Assembly (NCBI GenBank): GCA_944989445.1
Contig: CALYLW010001079.1
Span: forward strand, 124,001 to 188,000
Reading direction: 5' to 3'
Source of the DNA: Ampullaceana balthica
Taxonomy: Eukaryota; Mollusca; Gastropoda; Lymnaeidae
Length of the DNA stretch: 64,000 nt
Position numbers and translations under genes: made by a program. Below the pieces are notes generated by a model. That model saw only the letters and a list, made by a program, of their open reading frames with translations. It ran no database searches and was not told the DNA's origin. Positions within the stretch are counted from its first letter, which is position 1. The number at the start of each line of letters is the position of its first letter. Of the stretch, positions 33,543 through 44,456 are shown one piece after another.

Positions 33543-34515
33543 CAGAGGCGTCACTAGGGTTGGTGTCACCCGGGGCGGTAGCTCTTGGTGTCACCCCCCC
33601 CCCACGACTTGCCCCATAAATCTCCTCGAGTCTGCCAAATACTGGGAACACAGAGATTCTTTAGTAACGTTTGAAAATATAGATCAAATGTTTGTTAGAA
33701 AGGCATTGGGAGAAAAGTTGAATTTAAAGTCGATAGGTAAAATATTGTAACATTTAAGAACTAAATAGAAAATAGTTAATTTTAAATTTTTATTTTAACT
33801 TTAACATAAAATTATTAATTTTAAGTAATACGGTTAAATGACTGTAATATTTTCAAATTTCACAAACTTGCATCTACATTGCGTTCCATTAAAATTTACA
33901 ACAATTATATTACATTACCAAAATGATAATATTACAACCATTACAGTACAACTTCAAATGAGGTAAGGTTGTAACTGTTCTGTTTTGGGTTTGCAAAATC
34001 AGCAACTATCAGAATATTATGTAATAATTCAAAATACAATGTCATTAAATATATTTCAAGAATCAGAATTTCGATTTTCTGGCCTTTAAAACGGAAAACT
34101 TGTTTATTACGTCATCGAAATATATTTCTTGTGCCGAATCACTTTCAATGGATAACATGGCAAGATCAGAAACCCTTGACTGCCCCATTGTAGATCGCAA
34201 ATAATTCTTTATAAGATTTAGCTTTGAAAAACTCCTTTAACATGAAGCCACAGACAAACAGATTGTAACAAATAATCGTAAACTCAATGTGAGATAGGGA
34301 AGAGATTCTATGAAGTCCCATTTAGCTACACATTTCAAAACGTAAAGTACGGACCAGTCTTCAGCATCTTTGAGATCGATCTCTGCTGCCTTCAGGTGCC
34401 TTCTCAGCCTTGGTATTTCTAATAAAAGCTCTTCCTCTGACAACTCATCATAGAAAGTGGACAAGCATGGAATGGACTTTAGTAATTCTTCTTCAGTGGC
34501 AGATATCAAGGGAGG
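33543..34515 (-). mobile_element. Truncated hAT transposon (ZMYM1-like)
   Basis: The left boundary is the terminus CAGAGGCGTCACTAGGG, shared with the MITE at 25443. The right part encodes a transposase C-terminus on the minus strand. The other terminus is missing, so the copy is truncated. It lies inside copy D of the AATCCC family. Confidence 0.7.
34063..34512 (-). pseudogene. hAT transposase C-terminus (ZMYM1-like)
   Basis: The last 150 codons of a hAT transposase: LKCVAKWDF..., then the dimerisation signature LFVTICLSVASC-RSFSKLNLIKNYLRSTMGQ, then LAMLSIESDSAQEIYFDDVINKF, and a stop at 34063-34065. In the family the dash is Glu; here it is a TAA, a single-base change. The rest is well preserved. 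Similar proteins are annotated as zinc finger MYM-type protein 1-like in invertebrates. Upstream domains are absent. Confidence 0.8.
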
Positions 34516-34887
34516 GGAAAAGTCTGGTCACCGATCGCTTGACCGAGCTCAGCATGACACGTAAAATGTAAATAAAAGCACGCCGGTACTTCGATGGGTC
34601 GCGTCAACGCGTGACTGAACAATCCAGTGGGAAAAAAAATAACAAACAGTGAATTTGAATTACATACGTTATATGAGGATAAACTAAAAATGCATAAATT
34701 TAATTACGGTACGTTCGATCGATCTGAAATTTTGATAAGATGCATTGTTAGGTGAGACGGGTCCGTGTGCCAAATTTCAGCTCGATCGGATCACGGGAAG
34801 TGGGTCATTTTTTACTTTAGTTTTTCCGCCCGCCCATGAGATGACGACAGAACGACAGAGAGACAGAGACGCCGGTGAAGTTAATAT

Positions 34888-35337
34888 AAGGGATTTAAAA
34901 AGAAAGCCGCCCCCCCGGGCCCCACTCCGACACCTTTTGGTCCACCAATTCCTCAAGTGTCACTGTCAGATGACTAAGTGTGACCTGGTGACAACTTGAA
35001 TGACGGACGCCATGCCCCTGAGGACGGCATAATTGTTTCACACGAGGGGAAATTACCGTTAAAAACACTCGTCAGAAGGTCAAAGTCAATCTCTACTCTG
35101 TTGTTGTTTCAAACGGCGCAGTTAAAGTACAGCGTGTGTTGTGGTGTTTTTATTGGTGTCAGTGTTTTATTTGGCGCAGCGTCTTTGGTGGTGTTATTTT
35201 ATTGGTGTCATCGCTGAGCCGTCCCGAACTGACGAATTGTGCACTTTTATTCTTCATGTAGCAGAGGCGTTGTCACGGAGTCAGTTCACATGGGTCCGGC
35301 GTTATGCAGCTATTATTATACCGATACATGGGTCAGG
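34888..35337. other. Intergenic sequence, GC-richer
   Basis: No gene recognised. GTGTT-rich repeats (TTTATTGGTGTCA twice, at about 35150 and 35200) suggest a small local duplication. Confidence 0.4.
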
Positions 35338-35570
35338 GGCGTGGCTCAGGGTGCGTCGCAAGGATCATGGGCGTGGCTAGTGTCAGTGGCGTGGCAAGAG
35401 TCAGGGGCGTGGCAAGGGTCAGTGGCGTGGCAAAGGTCAGAGTCGTGGCAAGGGGCAGGGGCGTGACAAGGGTCATTGGCGTAGCAAGGGTCAAGGGCAT
35501 GACAAGGGGCATGGGCGTGACAAGGGTCAGTGGCGTGGCAAAGGTCAGGGGCGTGGCAAACAAAAGCTGA
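35338..35570. repeat. Minisatellite, 18-bp unit, about 13 copies
   Basis: The consensus is GGCGTGGCAAGGGTCAGG with substitutions in most copies. GC-rich and older than the 42-bp and 32-bp arrays. Confidence 0.92.
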
Positions 35571-36369
35571 CCCTATGCCCCGTTCTTACCAACAGCGTAT
35601 AAAAAATAAAATAAAAAAAACGTCAGACCACAAAATTGTCCAAAAAAAATATTTTGGACGACCTTGTCACGGTTTGCGTCTAAAAATGAAACTCCCTGAC
35701 GTTGTCACCTACAATAGTTTCTCCTTCCCCCTCGACACCTTTTTACACCTGTGTATCATGACTGTGAAGAACAGGACTTCAAAAAATGTAATGTAATTTA
35801 TTTACTTCTTGATAGGTGTAGACAAGGGGTTCTTACATTGTGATGTCCTAAATTTTCTTCGTTATCATCAGTTTAAAATGTATTTCCCGCATAAGAAGTA
35901 CGTAGGTCTCTGAGTACCAAATTGCACCCCGACATGGAAGAATGCGCCAGATCATGTTTCGGTAGAGTGGTCGGCCCATCACTTACAAAGTTCCTATTAT
36001 TTGGAATGATGATTTAGACTACAACTACTGCCAATGTGATAGGACCGTCATGCAACTAATACATTTTAAATGTAATACACCCGCACCAAAATTTTTTTTA
36101 AAAAAATAAAAATAAAAAAAAATAAATAAAAAAAATAAATAAATAATAATAAAGGTAGACAACAAGGTGACGGGTTATGAATGACTTCTTCAGGTCCCAT
36201 CCATCCTCTTTGATGTTAGGGCCCAAATATCCGAGAACCCCTGTCAACAAGGCGAATCAGCTCACCTGTTGTTGTAGTAAAGTGTCGCCTTCTTCGAGAC
36301 CCATTCATCTTGCATCCTGTCACGCGGTATTTCTTCTGGTCGCCCCGAGTTGGAGTACAAATCTACACT
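35571..36369. other. Intergenic sequence with AT microsatellite
   Basis: No gene recognised. 36090-36152 is an (AAAT/AAT)n-like tract. Confidence 0.4.
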
Positions 36370-36660
36370 TGTTGCTTACACATATTTACGAATAAACACA
36401 TGCGGCCACTACGACATTTTAACGTACAAATGTACACGTGTGGTCAAAGCAAATCAACGTAAAACTTACACACGTGGTCACCACGTATTTACGTAAAAAA
36501 TTACCCGGATGGTCACCGACTATTACGTACAGACACATATGGTCACAGCATATTTACGCAGAAATCTAAACGTGTGGTCAAAACGATTTAACGTATTACC
36601 TACACATGTGGTCACCACATATTTAATTAACGCATACAGTTACACGGGGTGGTGACCCCT
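36370..36660. repeat. Decayed tandem repeat with GTGGTCAC boxes
   Basis: At least six spaced boxes of the form ACACGTGTGGTCA or ACATGTGGTCACCAC recur every 30-41 bp, each followed by AATTTACGTA-like sequence. Unit lengths vary, so this is an old array or a set of clustered sites. Confidence 0.6.
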
Positions 36661-36860
36661 CTAATTACTTGCCAACAGACACAAGTATTCTTGCGTTGTT
36701 AGTAAAGTTTGGTATAAAATATTTTGCATTCTCCTAAGGTGGAAAAAAAATCTCCCATGCAAAAGGCTTGAAATACCGCCCTCTATAATATCAATGAGAC
36801 AAGGGCCCACCTACGACAGTCCAACTCCTCTTAGCTGCTTAAAACTTGACACAAATATGC

Positions 36861-37280
36861 GGTGGTCCATAAATGACTTCCCGCACCTACGGGACAGGGA
36901 GGGGGTCACACATTTGTGACGATGTGTGAAGCGGGGGAGGGGATGTTTAAGAAATGTGACGCCACATCAAACCGCGCTACTTTCAATAAAAGTTTCACTT
37001 AAATATTTGATAACTATTTAAAACTTATATAATAACGTTTTGCATGGCTTCACGCGTGCTACGATATTAGAACTCTGCATAACATTAAACACGTACTTAA
37101 ATGACAAAGAGGAATTTCAAACCATAATAATTTTCAAATAGGAAATGCGGCTTTTATGGAGGCAAAGATTTATGCCGTCATATTGGAAGGGGGGGGGGCT
37201 AACTTTTTGTTACGAAGTGTGACGAGGGTGTGGAGGGGGGGATCGTCCAATAGCGCGTGACGTCATTTATGGACGGCCCC
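36861..37280. mobile_element. CCGTCCATAAATGACGTCA-ended MITE, copy 2, 420 bp
   Basis: The left end GGTCCATAAATGACTTCCCG is degraded. The right end GCGTGACGTCATTTATGGAC followed by GGCCCC is well kept. G-runs and TGTGACG words lie inside both ends. The interior aligns with the flanks of copy 1 (for example GCTTCACGCG.G.TACGATATTA). Confidence 0.75.
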
Positions 37281-37950
37281 TGCACACAACACACGACATG
37301 CGTTTGCTACAAGTTTACACACTTAACTCATTCACCAGCATAACGCAGGCAGAGCTGCAGAAGGCGGGGCAAAGTGACACAAAAACGCCTCATGACCGTG
37401 ACACATGGCAACCGCGACGCAGGTCTGTAGATAGATAATCCGTCAGCTGACTAGCTGAGGCCTGCCCACCCCCGTGCGTGAGGTCATTGAGCTGACAAAA
37501 CACGGGCTGACCTCACAGTGTTAAGTCACACCATGTCGTTTATTCCCTTCCCACATCGAGGCTCGCGTTAGGCGCTATATTTAAATAAACATATTATGAC
37601 GTAATAGTGTATCCTTATCTGACAAGCAGAAAACCCGTTTCATATCCAAGCATGATTATTCATTCTGTCTATTTAATGCTGATCATAATCTTAAAGTTAG
37701 GGCTCTGCCTTCAATAGTAAAGTAAATGTTATAATTTTGTAAATAAATCATTTGGATGGCGCTAGTGTTGTCTGATGTTTTTAATATTAAAAAAAAATAT
37801 GGTGGCTAGAAATAAGCCGCCAAACAAAAATTGTTGCAGTGGGTGTGCTTCCTATCTCCTTAAATTACTTCACAAATCAAGGAATCGAACATGGCGCTCA
37901 ATAAGATTTCATATTAGTCTTGGCTTTAGATTTTGTTTCGTTTTGCGTGC
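37281..37950. other. Intergenic sequence
   Basis: No gene or repeat recognised, apart from the (TAA)n tract at its right end, which belongs to the LINE tail. Confidence 0.4.
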
Positions 37951-38139
37951 CTAATAATAATAATAATAATAATAAATTGATAATTATTTATATAGCGCTG
38001 TACCCCAGTGAGAAACTGGGCTCACAGCGCTTTACTTGAAGGTAATAACATAAATATAAGCATCAATGCATTCAATAAACATTCATATCCTAAGAATCAC
38101 ATAAATGACAGTACAGTACACATAAGCTACGTTTATCTT

Positions 38140-40060
38140 TAGAAGAAATGTTGTTTAATTAATTTTGAAAGTAAATTTTGAAGAGATGTGTCTTTAGCGC
38201 AGTCTTGAAGGCCTTAGTGTTTGGAATACTACGAATGTGTAATGTTAGAGAATTCCATTGTTTGGGGGCACAAAAAGAGAAAGACCTTTTGCCAAATGTT
38301 TTAGTTCGTGTCTTAGGAACAGAGAGAATAAGTGTGCCTGCGAAAGAGCGTAGCTGACGAGTGGGTGAGTAGACAGAGAGAAGTTCAGTAAGATTGTAAG
38401 GGCATGAGTCAGAAAAGAAGCAGTGACAGAGATCACTTTGTTGTCAATTCGGGCTTATATAGGTAGTCAATGAAGTAATTACAGTAGCGGATTAATATGG
38501 TCGAGTTTTTTTTCTACCGTAATAACTAGGCTGGCAGCTGAACTTAGAACTTTCTGTAGTTTTCAATGCATTTTTTGGGCGCACCTGCAAGTAGAGAATT
38601 GCAATAATCAATACGAGCTAGAACAAGAGCATAGACTAGAGTTTTCGTTGTGACGAATTGAGCTGATGTGACGGATGGTGGTGTAGGCAGAGCGACAGGT
38701 GTGATTGATGAAGTTGTTGGTACACATGTCAGAAATATTGTAGCCAAGATTTCTAGTCGATTTTGTGAACCGTATATCAGAACTAGCAACCTGAATAGAA
38801 TTCGGAAGAGACAAAGTACTGCGTGATTTATTGTAGCAATAGAGGAGTGACTTTACCACACCAATGCACTCCTGCATCAATTGGACGGTGGAGTCAATAT
38901 TAGAGGGATGCGTGTGAGTGTATAGTTGCGTATCATCGCAAATGACTGGCTTTTAACTGAATGCATTGCGAGCAGTAGAAGTAGTGGCCTTCTATACAGT
39001 ACAAAATCTACCGGACCCAAAACGGAGACCTGAGGCACACCATAAACCACGTCAGCTCTGTGAGAGAGACAGCCATCTACTTGAACCACCTGTGATAGAG
39101 ACAGCCATCTACTTGAACCACCTGTGATAGAGACAGCCATCTACTTGAACCACCTGTGATAGAGACAGCCATCTACTTGAACCACCTGTGATAGAGACAG
39201 CCATCTACTTGAACCACCTGTGATAGAGACAGCCATCTACTTGAACCACCTGTGATAGAGACAGCCATCTACTTGAACCACCTGTGATAGAGACAGCCAT
39301 CTACTTGAACCGCCTGTGATAGAGACAGCCATCTACTTGAACCACCTGTGATAGAGACACCCATCTACTTGAACCACCTGTGATAGAGACAGCCATCTAC
39401 TTGAACCACCTGTGATAGAGACACCCATCTACTTGAACCACCTGTGATAGAGACAGCCATCTACTTGAACCACCTGTGATAGAGACAGCCATCTACTTGA
39501 ACCACCTGTGATAGAGACAGCCATCTACTTGAACCGCCTGTGATAGAGACACCCATCTACTTGAACCACCTGTGATAGAGACAGTCATCTACTTGAACCA
39601 CCTGTGATAGAGACAGCCATCTACTTGAACCACCTGTGATAGAGACAGCCATCTACTTGAACCACCTGTGATAGAGACAGCCATCTACTTGAACCACCTG
39701 TGATAGAGACAGCCATCTACTTGAGCCACCTGTGATAGAGACAGCCATCTACTTGAACCACCTGTGATAGAGACAGCCGTCTACTTGAACCGCCTGTGAT
39801 AGAGACAGCCATCTACTTGAACCGCCTGTGATAGAGACACCCATCTACTTGAACCACCTGTGATAGAGACAGCCATCTACTTGAATCACCTGTGATAGAG
39901 ACACCCATCTACTTGAACCACCTGTGATAGAGACAGCCATCTACTTGAACCATCTGTGATATGTTGGACAGGTGGGATTGAAATCAAACCAGAACTGAGC
40001 CAGAAATTCCAAAGTAATTTTGCAGGGATCTGAGTAGTGTTTGATGGCCAAACACTGAAT
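38140..40060 (-). pseudogene. L2/CR1-like reverse transcriptase, broken
   Basis: Reading from high to low coordinates across frames: SLQNYFGISGSVLV.FQSHLSN.SQMVQVDGCL (about 39960-40050), then after the array DVVYGVPQVSVLGPVDFVLY (about 39000-39050), CYNKSRSTLSLPNSIQVASS and RNLGYNISDMCTNNF, CRSAYTTIRHISSIRH (about 38690), TTKTLVYALVLARIDYCNSLLAG (about 38590-38650), and a C-terminal segment with SFSFCAPKQWNSL-like sequence in another frame (about 38250). QGSVLGP is QVSVLGP here. Multiple stops. Its residual order is that of L2-type RTs. Confidence 0.7.
39059..39954. repeat. Minisatellite, exactly 28 units of 32 bp, inside a LINE RT
   Basis: The units run TGTGATAGAGACAGCCATCT then ACTTGAACCACC without any indel over 896 bp. 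Variants are few (ACACCC for ACAGCC in five units, CCGCC for CCACC in a few). On the minus strand the unit encodes VQVDGCLSH, part of the RT, and the sequence leaves and re-enters the RT reading at the array ends. TCACAG stands at both ends of the ancestral unit. Confidence 0.95.
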
Positions 40061-40090
40061 ATAAAATAACGAGCATGCATCTTAAAACAA

Positions 40091-41066
40091 AAGTAGAGAA
40101 TTGTTCGTTGCTATTTACGTCATTAATATAGTTAGTTGAACTATTGTTTTGGTCAAGCTTATTTGGAAGCGTGCACAGATATATAATACAAATTGGGTGG
40201 GGCGCTAAGTAAAAGGATTTAAATCAAACATTCACTAACTAACCACCAGAAACACCCAACACATTCACCTTCACATTCCACCGAACAAATTGACCACTCC
40301 CTACACTTTGAACAAACAGTTACAAATTTCATTTACTTTTTCACAGATAAACATAATTTAAGAACCGCCGTAGTAAGCCACGGAGTAAGCTTCTCAGAAA
40401 AAAGTTCAAGGTCAGGTTTATGGCCATGAACTCTGTTCGTCATGACTTTGAAATAAGCTTTATCGAATTGCTCTGCTCAGTAGTAGTAACATTAATTGTC
40501 TATTAGGTATCAGAATACGAGATATAAAATAAAAGTTTGAGGCAAGAGCATCAATTCAAAAGGAAAATGATATACTGACTACTTTTTCATTTGATCCCCC
40601 CCACCCCCAGAACTTCGTGTTTTGCAGACAAGATGCACGTCATAGCCGTAAAAACATTCGTTTAAAACAATAAGTCAAAGATGCAGCAATAAAGTCAACA
40701 ATTAACAAATAAACACATCAGACGCATGATATGAAATACTGCAATTCCACCATTATTTAAAATAAAAATAAAAAAGATTAGTGAAATTTAGACACGTTTG
40801 GTTCGTGATCAAACAATAAATCAAACCTAGACAAAGATTTGGAGTGATCAAACAGTCAAACCTACGCACATGTCTGATGTGAGGGAAAATTTCCTCACCA
40901 CATTACGAACATTTTAAAGATTGCATCTGCAAAAAAACTTTTCTTTTTTTCTCCTGGTCCTAATGGCAGTCTATTTTGTTGTTCCGTGTGGAAAATTCCC
41001 ACGTTCATTTCGTCATTTGGTTTGTCGCGCTCCAATTCAAATAAAAGCTGCGGCCTCTTTAGGATT
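40091..41066. other. Intergenic sequence
   Basis: No gene or repeat recognised. Confidence 0.4.
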
Positions 41067-41251
41067 CAGTGGCGTAGATCGAGGAGGTAGAAAGAAGAGG
41101 GCAATCCACCCGTAGGACAATGTTTTTCTTGAAGGACAACAACTTTTGGCAATATTTGCATTGGTTTTTGTTTTTGCTATTTTTCGTGAAAGTGAGCGGA
41201 AATAGAGCCGTGTCTCCCCCCGGGACAGCATTGAGCAAAGCTACGCCACTG
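41067..41251. mobile_element. Putative hAT MITE, 185 bp
   Basis: The ends are CAGTGGCGTAG and CTACGCCACTG, an 11-bp perfect inverted repeat with a hAT-type CAGTGGCG start. Flanking 8-mers (TTAGGATT and TTTATAAA) do not match, so the target duplication is lost or the boundary is wrong. Confidence 0.6.
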
Positions 41252-42176
41252 TTTATAAATAAACCAACACGAAATAAAAAGATCGTATGGACCTTTTATA
41301 TGTGTGGCCGCTACCCCCCTCACACCAAAGTTTAAAAAAAAGTCCTTCTATCCTAAAATATTTGGACGACAGAGTAAGCGGTCAAGGATAACGTATTATT
41401 TCACAGAAATAATATTTTTGACACATTTCTTGTTTAGAAAAAAGTATTTAAAACCCTCCAAAATAAATAATTGTAAAGTACAATATCAAGTGTGACGCCA
41501 TAAGCTTCATTTTTTTGAGGGGGGGGAGGGGTGGGGTACGTTTTGTTAGCTGACCGCAATGAGCTCGCCAGAACCAGTAATACCAACATCTCGACATGTC
41601 CTGATTGAATCATGAACTGAATACTGGCACATGAAAGTTGGAAAAGGTCTTGTCTCTTTATAGGATGGCAGTAACAATACCACAGTGAAAGTCGAAGAGA
41701 TGAATCACATCACGGTTGACATTCGGTCACTGTTTGAAAAGGTCGTAAACATTTTTTTGTTTTGGTTCTTTTTGTTATAAAAAACCAACCTTCGAACCGT
41801 TAAGGGTACTTTTGTTCTATCAACCCCGAATTTTCTTCTCCCACCATATGGCTGTTTGTTACTTTGCTCACCGACCACAACAATGATAATTATTATCAAA
41901 GATGCAAATTCGTTCATGTCATATAGGATTTTGTCTCCCTTTGAAGCCTATTTCATGTGACGTCACAGTCAACCCTTCCACCCCCACTCCTCTACCAGTT
42001 TCACGTACAGCAGTTTCTTCTTTGTTCGTCCACATTCCATTGGCGTATGAGTAGTTACTGCTCCATGGAGTAAACCGCCCTATACAACGCCCATTCCAGC
42101 CCTACTGCCCTTTGGTCATCCCCTCTCCTCATGACCTCAATCAGAAGGGGCGCCTCTCAGTGAGAGTGGAGAACAA
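41252..42176. other. Intergenic sequence
   Basis: No gene recognised. Confidence 0.4.
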
Positions 42177-42490
42177 AATTTACATATTTATATATTACAT
42201 ATTTATATATTACATATTTATAGATTACATATTTATATATTACATATTTATATATTACATATTTATATATTACATATTTATCTCTATGGCATCCGTCCAT
42301 CCTCATGGGATGATGGCGTTTCCTCCTGCTCCTCTACCCCCCTTCCCCTGTAATATATATTACATATTTATATGTTACATATTTATATATTACATATTTA
42401 TAAATTACATATTTATATATTACATATTTATATATTACATATGTATATATTACATATTTATATATTACATATTTATAAATTACATATTTT
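42177..42490. repeat. AT-rich minisatellite, 15-bp unit, two blocks
   Basis: The unit ACATATTTATATATT is repeated about seven times at 42181-42282 and about nine times at 42358-42488. About 75 bp of GC-richer unique sequence (42283-42357) separates the blocks. Confidence 0.93.
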
Positions 42491-42989
42491 GTCACTTTCC
42501 AGTATCTCAGTTTGGCGAATTCTGACCTGCGATTAAAAAAGCGGAATTGGGCGCAGATAACATTGGACGCAGATATCCTTTGGTGAATGTACATCATTGA
42601 TATATTGAAATATTAGCTGATGTTTTAGAACAACCTGTAATTGGTATTTACGAGAAATATATTTGAACTTTATACAAATCACTATTGATACTAATTTTTA
42701 ACACTTTTTGTGTTGATTGCCCATTCTGAACTTCGAAATTAAAAATAATCTTGGTTAGACAGTTACTACTCGATCAATTTACAACCAGGAAGACAGATGA
42801 GGCAAACTTTTGGCAAAGGGAGGCCATCCCGGCCTCAACCCGACAGGACAATGACTCATTCGGGAGTTAGATCATGGCCTAAACAATTCTGGGAGATAGA
42901 TACAATTTTCTTATCTTATCTTGTCTTATGGTATCTTGTCTTATCTATATATAATTTCATTCAATACATACGATTATTGCATCTTACTT
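42491..42989. other. Intergenic, possible repeat fragment
   Basis: No gene. 42795-42900 on the minus strand (GCCATGATCTAACTCCCGAA..., GGCCGGGATGGCCTCCC) has the look of a dispersed repeat. TCTTATCTTGTCTTATGG tracts (42908-42950) may be the simple-sequence tail of the adjacent SINE. Confidence 0.35.
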
Positions 42990-43190
42990 TCTGGTAATAA
43001 CGTATTGGCAAGTGACGCAGCGTTCACAGGCCGCACTATTCCCAGCCGCCTTTGTTTCCTAACTAGTGTCAGGTACCCATTAGGAGTTGGGTGGACTCTA
43101 GGACACCCTTTAGCCCCGGGAACAAATCCCTGCCTTCACGGAGATTCGAACCCTTGACCACCGCGCCCACCGAGTTTGGGATTGGGACAG
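42990..43190 (-). mobile_element. tRNA-derived SINE with molluscan-type central domain
   Basis: On the minus strand a tRNA-like head (GGTGGGCGCGGTGGTCAAG, then B box GGTTCGAATCTCC) is followed by GAGTCCACCCAACTCCTAA and GGGTACCTGACACTAGTTAG, then AAAGGCGGCTGG. I recall this central part as conserved in SINEs across molluscs. The head lacks the segment between the A and B boxes. The 3' end runs toward TATC/AAGATAAG simple repeats. Confidence 0.7.
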
Positions 43191-43316
43191 TGGGATCCCC
43201 ATCAGTGGGAGGGTGAACCGGGTTTATAAGAGCATGACTGCGTAACGATGCAGAATGATTACTCGAAAATAACTTTTACGAATTGGAGCTAAAATAATAA
43301 ACTCATTTCCCACTTT

Positions 43317-44110
43317 CTATCCATCCAAATCATAAATCCCAACCATCCCCCCCCACCCTTCTATCCCCCCCCACCACCCCCCCCTCTTCCTACCCTTCCC
43401 CCCCAAACCAAAACCACATCCACACAACAACAACCCACACTCTAAAAAAATTACAAATAAAAAAAAAAACCACAATCTCCAAACCAAAAACCCCACCACA
43501 CCCAACACCCCCCCCACCACAAACAACAATCCCTATACACCCCACAATCCTCCCCCAAACTCCCCCACCCCCCCCCCCCCACAACCCCCCCCACAACCCC
43601 CACCCCCCCCCCCCACCCACACACACCCCCCACCCACCCCCCACCCCCACCCCCCCCCCAACCCCCCAAACCCCACCCCCCCCACCCCCCCCCCCCCCAA
43701 ACCCGTCACCCCCCCCCCCCCCACACCCCCCCCCCCCACCCCACCCCCACCCCCCACCACACCCCCCCCCCCAACCCCCCACCCCACACCCCCCCCCCCC
43801 CCCCCCCCACACCCCACCCCCCCCCCCCCCCCCCCCCCACCCCCCCCCCACCGCACCCCCCCACCAATCCTCCGCCCCCCCATCCCCCCCCCGCTCCGCG
43901 CACCCCCTCACTCACACTCGCTCACTCACATCACACTCCCCTCACCCCCACCCCCACCCTCCCCACTCACACCTCACACCCCCCACCCCCCCCCGCACTC
44001 CTCACACACACACTCACCCGCTCACTCCAACCTTGCTCCCGCAACGCAGATATCCCACCCTACCCTCACACCCACGCACAATCGACACACACACCTATAA
44101 CCTCAAGCTC
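43317..44110. repeat. C/A-only low-complexity block
   Basis: 43321-43860 contains only two G in 540 bases and is mainly C-runs and A. G returns gradually after 43860. It gives long false open frames rich in Gly on the minus strand. I suspect a bad consensus. Confidence 0.85.
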
Positions 44111-44273
44111 TCTTCCATCTCGCCCATTATATCCCCCCTCACTCTCAATGTGTTTGATAGCGCACACACTCCCCCCCGCCCCTCATAGACATAAGCATAT
44201 CTACTACTCATTCGTCTTGCTCCTTGTGTTACTGAGTCCATCTGTTTTCACCCCCCAGACACAGTGATCAAAC

Positions 44274-44394
44274 ATCCCCCCCCCCCCCCCCACTCCTCCC
44301 CGCATAACTATACCCCCACCACCCCCCCCCCCCCCTCCCCCAACCCAATTCATCCATGAACGTATTGGACACACAAGAGGTATTGAAGGTGAAT

Positions 44395-44431
<37 letters not shown>

Positions 44432-44456
44432 CCGCCCCCCCCCCCCCCCCCCCACC
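44274..44456. repeat. Poly-C runs
   Basis: Three C-runs: about 44276-44291, 44322-44335, and 44397-44452 (interrupted once by GCCG). Confidence 0.95.

Larger units (their letters stand above)
33505..34887 (-). mobile_element. AATCCCTTATAT-ended repeat, copy D, interrupted
   Basis: The plus strand shows the family's right end at 33512-33540 (ACTATAAATCCCTTATATATG) and its left core and end at 34520-34887 (GATCGATCTGAAATTTTGA, AATATAAGGGATTT). The order is reversed with respect to copies A-C. About 970 bp between about 33543 and 34515 is a hAT insertion. Confidence 0.7.
37951..40090 (-). mobile_element. L2/CR1-like LINE, 5' truncated
   Basis: Minus strand. The 3' end at about 37951-38040 has a GCGCTGT...ACAGCGC pair, TATATAAATAATTAT and a tail of (TTA)n, typical of invertebrate L2/CR1-type LINEs. 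A reverse-transcriptase remnant extends to about 40060, and a 0.9-kb minisatellite (39059-39954) is embedded in it. The 5' half is missing. Confidence 0.75.

Noticed and set aside
38245..38436. Independent 63-codon gene on the minus strand
   Set aside because: It is a shadow frame of the LINE reverse-transcriptase C-terminus.
39059..39954. CRISPR-like array of direct repeats
   Set aside because: Units are contiguous with no unique spacers, and the host is a eukaryote; it is a minisatellite.
42112..42525. 137-codon protein of YIFIYYIF repeats
   Set aside because: Translation of the 15-bp AT minisatellite.
43390..43915. Gly-rich proteins on the minus strand
   Set aside because: Produced by C-runs in a low-complexity block, probably poor consensus.
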